Position numbers and translations under genes: made by a program. The notes under the pieces are model-generated. The model worked only from the letters and a program-made list of their open reading frames with translations. It was not told the DNA's origin and did not search any database. Below, piece by piece: positions 1-6,022 of a stretch of DNA of 13,745 nucleotides. Origin of the DNA: GCA-2862585 sp036340235 (GTDB lineage: Bacteria > Bacteroidota > Bacteroidia > Flavobacteriales > UBA7312); contig JAYYZE010000023.1 of NCBI GenBank assembly GCA_036340235.1, forward strand, positions 1 to 13,745, written 5' to 3'. The stretch's first letter is position 1. Every line of letters starts with the position of its first letter.

Positions 1-686
1 CTGAAGCTATCTTAAATAAAGTAAACTCAAATATTCAGTTTTTTCCTCTTATGAATGATGGCGATAGCATACGTTCTGGTGATGTGGCCTTTGTTGTTGA
101 AGGACCGTCTAGCTCTTTACTCACCGCCGAGCGATTGGTGCTGAATGTTATGCAACGCATGAGTGCCATTGCTACCAAAACACGACACATCACAAAACTG
201 CTTGAAGGAACAAAAGTCAAAGTATTAGATACTCGTAAAACAACGCCTGGCATTCGGTTTTTGGAAAAATGGGCCGTAAGAATAGGAGGTGGTACAAACC
301 ACCGTTTTGGTCTGTACGACATGATGATGATAAAAGACAATCACATTGATTTTGCGGGAGGAATCGAAGCCGCTATTGAAAAAGCAAATGCCTACCAAAA
401 AGAAAAGGGCCTAAACATCCCTATTGAAATAGAAGCCAGAAACTTGCAAGAGGTCGATGAGATACTGAGTATCGGGAAAGTTCATCGGATAATGTTGGAT
501 AACTTTTCATATAAAGACACACAATCGGCAGTTGCCCGTATTGATAAGCGATATGAAACGGAATCCTCTGGTGGCATTACCGAAGATACTATTAGGGAGT
601 TTGCCCTATGTGGTGTTGATTTTATTTCAATGGGTGCTTTGACGCATTCTGTGAAAAGCTTAGATTTGAGCTTGAAAGCCATCTAA
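1..686 (+). CDS. nadC: Nicotinate-nucleotide pyrophosphorylase, carboxylating (quinolinate phosphoribosyltransferase), 5' end missing
   Basis: This cytoplasmic enzyme converts quinolinate and PRPP to nicotinate mononucleotide, CO2 and pyrophosphate in de novo NAD synthesis. The reading frame is open from the first complete codon at position 3, so the ATG at 51 is internal and about 227 residues of a usual ~285 are present. The missing part is the N-terminal portion. Family motifs are clear: DTRKTTPG near 228-251 (quinolinate-binding Arg and Lys), GGGTNHR near 286-306, MMIKDNH near 325-345, the barrel acids in IEIEARN and IMLDNF, and the C-terminal ALTHSVKSLDLS stretch that belongs to the phosphate site. 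The TAA stop at 684-686 is followed after one base by the ATG of the YihY-family gene, so the two are probably cotranscribed. The identification is firm; only the start lies outside the window. Confidence 0.96.
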   Translation, partial: EAILNKVNSNIQFFPLMNDGDSIRSGDVAFVVEGPSSSLLTAERLVLNVMQRMSAIATKTRHITKLLEGTKVKVLDTRKTTPGIRFLEKWAVRIGGGTNHRFGLYDMMMIKDNHIDFAGGIEAAIEKANAYQKEKGLNIPIEIEARNLQEVDEILSIGKVHRIMLDNFSYKDTQSAVARIDKRYETESSGGITEDTIREFALCGVDFISMGALTHSVKSLDLSLKAI

Positions 687-687
687 C

Positions 688-1587
688 ATGATAAAGAAAA
701 AATTGTCGTTTTTTGTTGATTGGAGTAAACACATTGACTTACCCGGATTCAAAGGCATGAACTTGTATGAGGTGAGTTCGTTTTTTATAAAAGGACTCGA
801 AAAGGGTGCCATTACCACCCGGGCTTCGTCCATTGCTTTTAATTTCTTTTTAGCACTCTTTCCGGCACTTATTTTCTTTTTTACACTTATACCATACATT
901 CCTATCGACAATTTTCAAGAGATACTATTACAATTGCTAGGTGAAGTGTTGCCCCCTTCTACAAATGAAGCCGCTTTTAGCACACTCAACGATATCATTA
1001 GTCACCCTAGAGGAGGTCTATTATCTTTTGGTTTTGTACTGGCACTATATTTTTCAACCAACAGCATCAACTCCCTCACAGAGGCCTTCAATAGCTCCTA
1101 TCACATTTCTGAAAACAGAGGCATGTGGACACAACGCCTCATTGCTTTAGGACTGACAATCGCTCTGTCTGTTATGTTGATTTTGGCTATTGGCATAATC
1201 GTATTTACCCAAATAGCCAGTGCCTATTTTGTAGATATAGGTTTACTCAATAAAAGTTCTATTCTATTCATTAAAATGGGTAAGTGGTTAACCCTGCTGA
1301 TTTTTTTGTTTTTGGGCCTTTCTTTACTCTTTCAGTACGCTCCAGCCAAAAAAAGCTATTGGCAGTTTTTCTCTCCAGGAGCTATTTTGGCTACACTCTT
1401 TATTGTAATTACCTCAATAGGATTTGGCTACTATATCGACAACTTCGGACAATACAACAAACTGTACGGATCCATTGGTACGCTCATTGTCATTTTGTTG
1501 TGGATGTATTTCAACGCCATTGTAATGCTTATTGGCTTTGAACTCAACGCTAGCTTGTACAGCGTGCAAAAAACTAAAAAAAGTTAG
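688..1587 (+). CDS. YihY/BrkB-family inner-membrane protein
   Basis: This 299-residue integral membrane protein belongs to the YihY/virulence factor BrkB family, whose transport or structural role is not settled despite the old ribonuclease BN label. The family signature GAITTRASSIAFNFFLALFPAL lies at residues 40-61. About six hydrophobic spans can be seen, near residues 48-70, 108-128, 151-178, 197-216, 229-250 and 262-287, with the conserved LYGSIGTLIVILLWMYF segment leading into the last one. The C-terminus is short and basic (QKTKKS). Length is typical for the family. The ATG at 688 lies one base after the nadC stop, which fits translational coupling. Its TAG stop overlaps the end of a possible small minus-strand ORF. 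Family assignment is strong; function is unknown. Confidence 0.93.
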   Translation: MIKKKLSFFVDWSKHIDLPGFKGMNLYEVSSFFIKGLEKGAITTRASSIAFNFFLALFPALIFFFTLIPYIPIDNFQEILLQLLGEVLPPSTNEAAFSTLNDIISHPRGGLLSFGFVLALYFSTNSINSLTEAFNSSYHISENRGMWTQRLIALGLTIALSVMLILAIGIIVFTQIASAYFVDIGLLNKSSILFIKMGKWLTLLIFLFLGLSLLFQYAPAKKSYWQFFSPGAILATLFIVITSIGFGYYIDNFGQYNKLYGSIGTLIVILLWMYFNAIVMLIGFELNASLYSVQKTKKS

Positions 1588-1676
1588 CATCTTTTATCTA
1601 TTTTTTCTAATAATAGCAAAATAGCGATTAGCAGCACAATGGCAATCACTCCCATACCAATTTTGACTATTAGCAT
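1584..1676 (-). CDS. Possible 30-residue single-span membrane peptide
   Basis: A short minus-strand ORF runs from an ATG at 1676-1674 to a TAA at 1586-1584. The product starts MLIVKIGMGV, continues with about 17 Ile, Leu, Val and Ala residues as one likely membrane span (residues 8-23), and ends EKIDKRC. The basic tail after a hydrophobic segment is what a small inner-membrane protein with its tail in the cytoplasm would show. The start lies two bases after the stop of the DsrE-family gene, so it could be translated by coupling on the same mRNA. It fills nearly the whole gap between that gene and the YihY-family gene and overlaps the latter's stop by four bases. No family is recognised. A random ORF of this length in AT-rich DNA is possible, so the call is tentative. 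Confidence 0.35.
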   Translation of the reverse strand: MLIVKIGMGVIAIVLLIAILLLLEKIDKRC

Positions 1677-1678
1677 GC

Positions 1679-1999
1679 TTAAAAAGTAAGGGTTTTATCG
1701 CAATCACGCACCAGCTCATATAAGTCCTTCATACTCGACAGTGGGCACATCTCAGTGCCGTCTTTCTGACGCAGTTTTAGGCAAGTGCCACATGCCATAA
1801 TACGCCCTCCATCATCTAAAAAAGACTGGGCTAAATCAATAATTGGGAATTGAATAGAATGTAGGTTTTCGTACTCTACCCCACTGGCTAACAGAAAAAG
1901 ATGAACATCGTTTTTTTCTGTTAAAGAGTAATTAGCTAAGCGAATGGCGTTAAAGACTACCTCTGCATCGGTGCTATGTATTATTATCCCTATTTTCAT
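1679..1999 (-). CDS. DsrE-family (YchN-like) sulfur-relay-type protein
   Basis: A 106-residue soluble protein of the DsrE/DsrF-like family, small alpha/beta proteins that often carry or transfer persulfide sulfur. It opens MKIGIIIHSTDAEVVFNAIRLA, a first beta strand and helix typical of the fold. Near the C-terminus GGRIMACGTCLKLR holds Cys70 and Cys73 (CxxC, Cys70 at the usual active position), followed by Cys85 and Cys100. The start chosen is the ATG at 1999-1997, which shares one base with the TAA of the upstream TonB-dependent receptor (TAATG) and implies translational coupling. An upstream in-frame ATG at 2056 would add 19 residues that do not look like the family and lie inside the receptor gene. 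The partner and substrate are not known. Tight linkage to a receptor and a Cys-rich exported protein suggests a metal- or sulfur-related role (inference). Confidence 0.85.
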   Translation of the reverse strand: MKIGIIIHSTDAEVVFNAIRLANYSLTEKNDVHLFLLASGVEYENLHSIQFPIIDLAQSFLDDGGRIMACGTCLKLRQKDGTEMCPLSSMKDLYELVRDCDKTLTF

Positions 2000-4161
2000 T
2001 AGTTTATTTTTAATCGGATTCCAGTGTATATAAGTCGTCCCATGACTGGTGCCCAAATGAGGGAAGCATCAAAATTACTACCAAATGGATCGTTACTTCC
2101 CAATATAGGATCGTCTTGCTTATAGTTAAGTAAATTTTCAACCCCTAAATAGATATCAAGCATTTTAAATCGTTTTGTCACTTGGCTATTCATCACATAG
2201 AAAGGGTCTGAAAAGGTTTTACCTGTCTCGGTTAAAGGATGATAGGGTATTCTACTTTTACCAATATAATTCCAAGTATAATCAAATAACCATTGATTTT
2301 TATGATTGGTACTGTATGCAAAATTGGCTAAAGCCCTATTTTCCGGTACCAGTGGTGACAGTTGTTTTTTACCGTCAAAAGTGGAATACACCTGGTTGAT
2401 CTTGTAGGCCAATTTTATGTCAAATCGTTCAAATAATTCATAGTTAACATCGAACTGAATACTATTAGAATAGGATTCTCCCTCTAAATTATAGAAACGT
2501 AGTTTGCTAGGGTCTTCTATATCCACCACTACTTGGCTTTCAAACTGGGTACGATAAGCATCCACGTTAAAGGTTGCCTCTCTTTCAAATAGTTTAAAAC
2601 AATGTGAGAGATTAGCACCAATATTCCAAGCCAGCTCAACGCCCAAGCTATCTTGTACTTCAAAGGTTCTTGAAGAAGCAAAAAAAGTCGTGTTTTCGGC
2701 GATAGGATTGGCAACACGCATGGCTTTACCACCAGAAAAGCGAACAACGGTTTGTTCCCCTGGGTTGTATCTTATATTTAATCTTGGCAAGAACTCAAAG
2801 CCATGTGAATTGAGGTAATCCCCTCTTACCCCTGCTACTAAAACTAATTTATTATCTAAGCTAGTGTAACTATACTCTGAAAATACACCCGTAGTTAAGT
2901 CTGTTCGGTCAAAATTAGTTGACTCATAATTTTCGTTGTATCGATCGGCATAGTAACTGGCACCATATCTTAATACGTTGTTAGTAGTACCAATGTAGGT
3001 TTGAGCAATTAAGTTTAAATAGGCACTTTCTTGCAAGGCCATATAATTGGTATTGCCGAACAAAATCTCTTGGTTGTGTCTTCTAAACGCAGTTTGTAAA
3101 CCCACACTCTTCCCCTCTTTTTCAGGCATTTTAAAGCCGGTTTTAGAATTAAACTCCAACAAGGTATTGTCGAGAATGACTTTATAAGGGTTGGTGATGG
3201 TTCGCACCTGACCGCCTATTCGTTCGTCAAACAACACCCGGCCCACTAAATTAACTCCGAAGCGTTCTGTATCTCTTAACCAACGGTTCAAGATATTTAA
3301 TGACTTGATATGTGGCATATCCAAAAAGCCATTGACATCATGATCTACATCTTTAGAATGATAATTTACACTGGTAAATAGATTACTGGTCCATTTACCT
3401 GCTTTTTTGGTGAGTTGCAAATTATTTTCAAATTTACTTTCCGTATTGGTATAAAAATTCCAAAAAATCTTGTCGGCATTTTCAGGTTTGAAATATTCAA
3501 GATTTATTTGCCCTGCAAAGGATTCAAAACCATTAATAACTGAACCTGCTCCTTTGATTACTTGTATAGATTCTATCCAAGTACCCGGTACATAGGTTAA
3601 TCCATAAGAAGAAGATAGACCTCTAATAAGTGGCACATTTTCCTGGGTAATATGAGTATATATACCATCTAGCCCTAACATTTGAATTTGTTTGGCTCCT
3701 GAAACGGCATCTGAGAACGTCACATCTACTGTGGCATTGGTTTCAAAGCTTTCAGATAGATTACAACATGCTGCTTTTTGTAATTCTTTTGAAGAAATAT
3801 TTTGCACTTGCATAGGGTTTATCATCGAAAGTTCAGTCGTATTGACTTTAGATTCTACTTTTACTTCACCAATTTCTACAGACTCACTGAGTAATATTGT
3901 TAAAAATGACATGTTTTTTACCTCTACAATTTTGGATTGATAGCCAATATAAGAGGCTTTCAATTTTACAGGTAGTTTGTTGATGTCTAATTTAAAATTA
4001 CCATCCAAATCAGTGGTAGATCCTTGTGTTGAGTTAAGAATAACAATATTCGCACCTATAAGCGGATTGCCTTGTTCATCATTAATTTTTCCTTTAAGTT
4101 TTTCTTGAGCTGAGCAACACAATAAACTCAGCTGAAATAACATTATTACTAAATATTTCAT
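1999..4161 (-). CDS. TonB-dependent outer-membrane receptor with carboxypeptidase-like N-domain and Cys-Cys plug
   Basis: A 720-residue outer-membrane active transporter powered by TonB-ExbBD. Residues 1-18 form a signal peptide (MKYLVIMLFQLSLLCCSAQ, cleavage probably after SA). Residues about 21-93 are a carboxypeptidase regulatory-like beta domain (KGKINDEQGNPLIGANIVI, DLDGNFKLDI, YIGYQS). The plug spans about 115-225 and includes KAACCNLSESFETN with adjacent Cys132 and Cys133, QIQMLGLDGIYT, and IESIQVIKGAGSVINGFESFAGQINLEY. The remainder is a beta barrel rich in alternating aromatic residues. The gene follows the small Cys-rich exported protein by 63 bases that hold a strong dyad, and its stop overlaps the DsrE-family start. 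I associate receptors with this CCNLSESFETN plug with metal-related loci in Flavobacteriia, so copper or another metal is a reasonable but unproven substrate. The receptor call itself is very firm. Confidence 0.93.
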   Translation of the reverse strand: MKYLVIMLFQLSLLCCSAQEKLKGKINDEQGNPLIGANIVILNSTQGSTTDLDGNFKLDINKLPVKLKASYIGYQSKIVEVKNMSFLTILLSESVEIGEVKVESKVNTTELSMINPMQVQNISSKELQKAACCNLSESFETNATVDVTFSDAVSGAKQIQMLGLDGIYTHITQENVPLIRGLSSSYGLTYVPGTWIESIQVIKGAGSVINGFESFAGQINLEYFKPENADKIFWNFYTNTESKFENNLQLTKKAGKWTSNLFTSVNYHSKDVDHDVNGFLDMPHIKSLNILNRWLRDTERFGVNLVGRVLFDERIGGQVRTITNPYKVILDNTLLEFNSKTGFKMPEKEGKSVGLQTAFRRHNQEILFGNTNYMALQESAYLNLIAQTYIGTTNNVLRYGASYYADRYNENYESTNFDRTDLTTGVFSEYSYTSLDNKLVLVAGVRGDYLNSHGFEFLPRLNIRYNPGEQTVVRFSGGKAMRVANPIAENTTFFASSRTFEVQDSLGVELAWNIGANLSHCFKLFEREATFNVDAYRTQFESQVVVDIEDPSKLRFYNLEGESYSNSIQFDVNYELFERFDIKLAYKINQVYSTFDGKKQLSPLVPENRALANFAYSTNHKNQWLFDYTWNYIGKSRIPYHPLTETGKTFSDPFYVMNSQVTKRFKMLDIYLGVENLLNYKQDDPILGSNDPFGSNFDASLIWAPVMGRLIYTGIRLKIN

Positions 4162-4171
4162 ATTATTTGAT

Positions 4172-4222
4172 TTTAACTAATTAAAACTTGTGAAAGTTGA
4201 AAAAGTTTTAGAATTAGTTAAA
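4172..4222 (-). promoter_or_regulatory. Long imperfect inverted repeat upstream of the TonB-dependent receptor
   Basis: In the 63-base gap between the Cys-rich protein gene and the receptor gene, TTTAACTAATT (4172-4182) pairs perfectly with AATTAGTTAAA (4212-4222). Directly inside, AAAACTT (4183-4189) pairs with AAGTTTT (4203-4209). This leaves a 2-base bulge (4210-4211) and a 13-base loop. The result is an 18-bp stem ending 11 bases before the receptor ATG. No T-run follows on either strand, so it is not a standard terminator. It could be a protein operator, or an mRNA hairpin that sets receptor expression relative to the upstream gene. The pairing is seen directly; the function is inferred. 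Confidence 0.5.
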
Positions 4223-4224
4223 TC

Positions 4225-4689
4225 TCATAATCTAAATACTTGAAAAACAGAAAGTTGTTGTGAGTATGGAATGAGTGGTGGTAAATCAAAACGGTTTAGT
4301 GAATGTTGAGGTTCATTAACTAAAAGATTAAATGGATTAAGATTTATAGAATAGGCCTGTATGAAATCAGGAATTAGTTTGGTATAATTTAATGGTATAT
4401 CGAATGAAAAAGGAAGTAATTTGAGTTCAAAAAAGCAACAACAACATGATGCAATTAAATTACAATTGCACTCAGAACCGAGTTTTGATGTGTGTGTAGT
4501 TACTTCATTAGTAGTTTCACAACAGCTGCTTGTTGTAGTTTCACAAATAGGTTCAGATTCAACAATGTGACATACTTCATCGAATGCAGTGTCGGAAACG
4601 TGAATATGGTCGACAGTGGGAATACCAATACTCAGTAGGAGTACTAGAATACTCAACAAAAAAGTGAGGGTATTTGTTACTGACCTCAT
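4225..4689 (-). CDS. Small Cys-rich exported protein, HYC_CC_PP-like
   Basis: A 154-residue protein with a hydrophobic N-terminus (residues 8-23, LTFLLSILVLLLSIGI) that is probably a signal peptide or membrane anchor. The exported part has ten cysteines: Cys40, Cys49, Cys56-57, Cys74, Cys76 and a run of four at 82-85, plus several histidines (28, 30, 41, 66, 129). The C-terminus LPPLIPYSQQLSVFQVFRL recalls the PP-box end of the Bacteroidota HYC_CC_PP family, whose members have a His near the end of the leader, a CC pair and a late PP. Here the HYC element would be replaced by DHIH, so it would be a divergent member. It lies 18 bases after rocD and 63 bases before a TonB-dependent receptor. 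Metal binding in the periplasm is plausible from composition and context but is not shown. Confidence 0.72.
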   Translation of the reverse strand: MRSVTNTLTFLLSILVLLLSIGIPTVDHIHVSDTAFDEVCHIVESEPICETTTSSCCETTNEVTTHTSKLGSECNCNLIASCCCCFFELKLLPFSFDIPLNYTKLIPDFIQAYSINLNPFNLLVNEPQHSLNRFDLPPLIPYSQQLSVFQVFRL

Positions 4690-4707
4690 TTTGTAAAGTT
4701 ATAAAAA

Positions 4708-5934
4708 TTATTTTTCAAATTGTATTATAGTGCTTTCTATGATGCCTATACAAGTCATTAACTGGTCTTTGGAAATGACCAAAGGAGGGGCAAACCGAAT
4801 AATGTTTCCATGTGTTGGCTTAGCCAGAAGTCCGTTATCTCTTAATGCCATACACATATCCCAAGCGGTTGAACTATCTTCGGTATCATTGATTACTATG
4901 GCGTTTAAAAGTCCTTTTCCTCTTACCAAAGAGACGATGTTTAAATGTCCAATTCGTTTGATTAGTTGTTCTCTAAATATACGACCTAAAGATTCAGCAT
5001 TACTGGCAAGATCTTCTTCAACCACCACCTCCAAAGCAGCTTGTGCTACTTGACAAGCCAAGGGATTACCCCCAAAAGTAGAACCATGCTCTCCTGGCTT
5101 AATGCATAACATAATCTCGTCATCAGCTAAGACGGCAGATACTGGCAATACACCTCCAGAAAGGGCTTTGCCAAGAATTAGAATATCAGGTCTAGCATCT
5201 TCAAAATCACAGGCCAACATTTTACCAGTTCGAGCAATACCAGTTTGAACCTCGTCGGCAATGAAAAGTACATTGTATTGAGTACATAATCGACGAACAT
5301 CCGCAAGATAACCCTGATCTGGAACAACTACGCCTGCCTCACCTTGAATGGGCTCTACCATAAAGGCACAAACATTAGGATCTTTCAATTCCGTTTCTAA
5401 AGCGTGCAAATCATTGTAAGGAATTAAATCGTATCCTGGCATGTAGGGACCAAACCCTGTGTAAGAAGTTGGGTCATCAGAGCTTGAAATGGCGGCCAAT
5501 GTACGTCCCCAAAAATTACCTTTTGCGAAAATGATACGTGCCTTATTCTCAGCGATTCCTTTTTTCATGTAGCCCCATTTTCGAGCTAATTTATTGGCCG
5601 TTTCACCACCTTCAACACCTGTATTCATTGGTAATACTTTATCGTATCCAAACAAATCTGTAACGAATTTCTCGTATTGACCCAAGATATTGTTATGAAA
5701 GGCTCTAGAGGTGAGCGTTAAAGTTGACGCCTGCTCGTTTAGTGCCTTTATAATTTTGGGGTGACAATGTCCTTGGTTAACCGCTGAATAAGCTGATAAA
5801 AAATCGTAATACTTTTTACCTTCGACATCCCAAACATATACCCCCTCTCCTTTGGCTAAAACTACTGGTAGCGGATGATAGTTATGAGCACCATACTTTT
5901 CTTCTATCTCTATAAGGTCTTTGGAGTTATACAT
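4708..5934 (-). CDS. rocD: Ornithine--oxo-acid transaminase (ornithine aminotransferase)
   Basis: A 408-residue PLP enzyme, class-III (subgroup II) aminotransferase, that moves the delta-amino group of ornithine to 2-oxoglutarate. The products are glutamate semialdehyde and glutamate, linking arginine and proline metabolism in the cytoplasm. It starts MYNSKDLIEIEEKYGAHNYHPL, typical of ornithine aminotransferases. Also present are the phosphate-binding NTGVEGGE (residues 104-111), KGNFWGRTLAAIS (138-150), the pyridine-N aspartate in FIADEVQTG (Asp227), the Schiff-base lysine in ILGKALSGG (Lys256), and GEHGSTFGGNPLA (281-293). Length is normal. A good Bacteroidota-type promoter lies 25 bases upstream. 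Its stop is only 18 bases before the Cys-rich protein gene, so that cluster may be read from this promoter, though no metabolic link to it is obvious. Confidence 0.96.
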   Translation of the reverse strand: MYNSKDLIEIEEKYGAHNYHPLPVVLAKGEGVYVWDVEGKKYYDFLSAYSAVNQGHCHPKIIKALNEQASTLTLTSRAFHNNILGQYEKFVTDLFGYDKVLPMNTGVEGGETANKLARKWGYMKKGIAENKARIIFAKGNFWGRTLAAISSSDDPTSYTGFGPYMPGYDLIPYNDLHALETELKDPNVCAFMVEPIQGEAGVVVPDQGYLADVRRLCTQYNVLFIADEVQTGIARTGKMLACDFEDARPDILILGKALSGGVLPVSAVLADDEIMLCIKPGEHGSTFGGNPLACQVAQAALEVVVEEDLASNAESLGRIFREQLIKRIGHLNIVSLVRGKGLLNAIVINDTEDSSTAWDMCMALRDNGLLAKPTHGNIIRFAPPLVISKDQLMTCIGIIESTIIQFEK

Positions 5935-5958
5935 AACGGCTTATTTTTTAATTACTGA

Positions 5959-5990
5959 CAAATTTAGAAAAATCAATTTGGTTTTGACAA
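5959..5990 (-). promoter_or_regulatory. Promoter of rocD (Bacteroidota type)
   Basis: On the minus strand a perfect TAAATTTG (-7 box, TAnnTTTG) occupies 5966-5959 and a TTG (-33 element) occupies 5990-5988, separated by 21 bases, inside the spacing reported for flavobacterial promoters. The expected transcript start would leave a leader of roughly 15-20 bases before the rocD ATG at 5934. The match is seen in sequence; activity is inferred. Confidence 0.55.
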
Positions 5991-6018
5991 TAATGCCATG
6001 CTTTATATTTTATCTTTG
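5983..6018 (+). promoter_or_regulatory. Promoter of rlmD (Bacteroidota type), abutting the start codon
   Basis: A perfect TATCTTTG (TAnnTTTG) lies at 6011-6018, with TTTG at 5983-5986. The 24-base gap is slightly longer than the usual range. The box ends four bases before the rlmD ATG at 6023, so transcription would begin at or next to the start codon. The -33 element is adjacent to that of the divergent rocD promoter. Confidence 0.45.
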
Positions 6019-6022
6019 TGGT

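Noticed and set aside
35..340. Minus-strand ORF of 101 residues opposite nadC, and many similar ORFs of 60-110 residues opposite or out of frame with other genes
   Set aside because: They lie wholly inside well-recognised genes, show no family motifs, and have the skewed composition expected of shadow frames.
2000..2056. Longer DsrE-family start at 2056 adding 19 residues
   Set aside because: It lies inside the receptor gene and breaks the normal first strand of the fold; the TAATG overlap start at 1999 is better.
4690..4720. Promoter-like TAACTTTA and TTTG just upstream of the Cys-rich protein gene
   Set aside because: The spacing is only 14 bases and the TTTG is in the rocD coding end; cotranscription from rocD or another start is as likely.
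5921..6022. Longer RlmD start at 5921 adding 34 residues
   Set aside because: The extra residues do not fit the family, overlap the start of rocD and precede a good promoter box; the start at 6023 gives the typical N-terminus.
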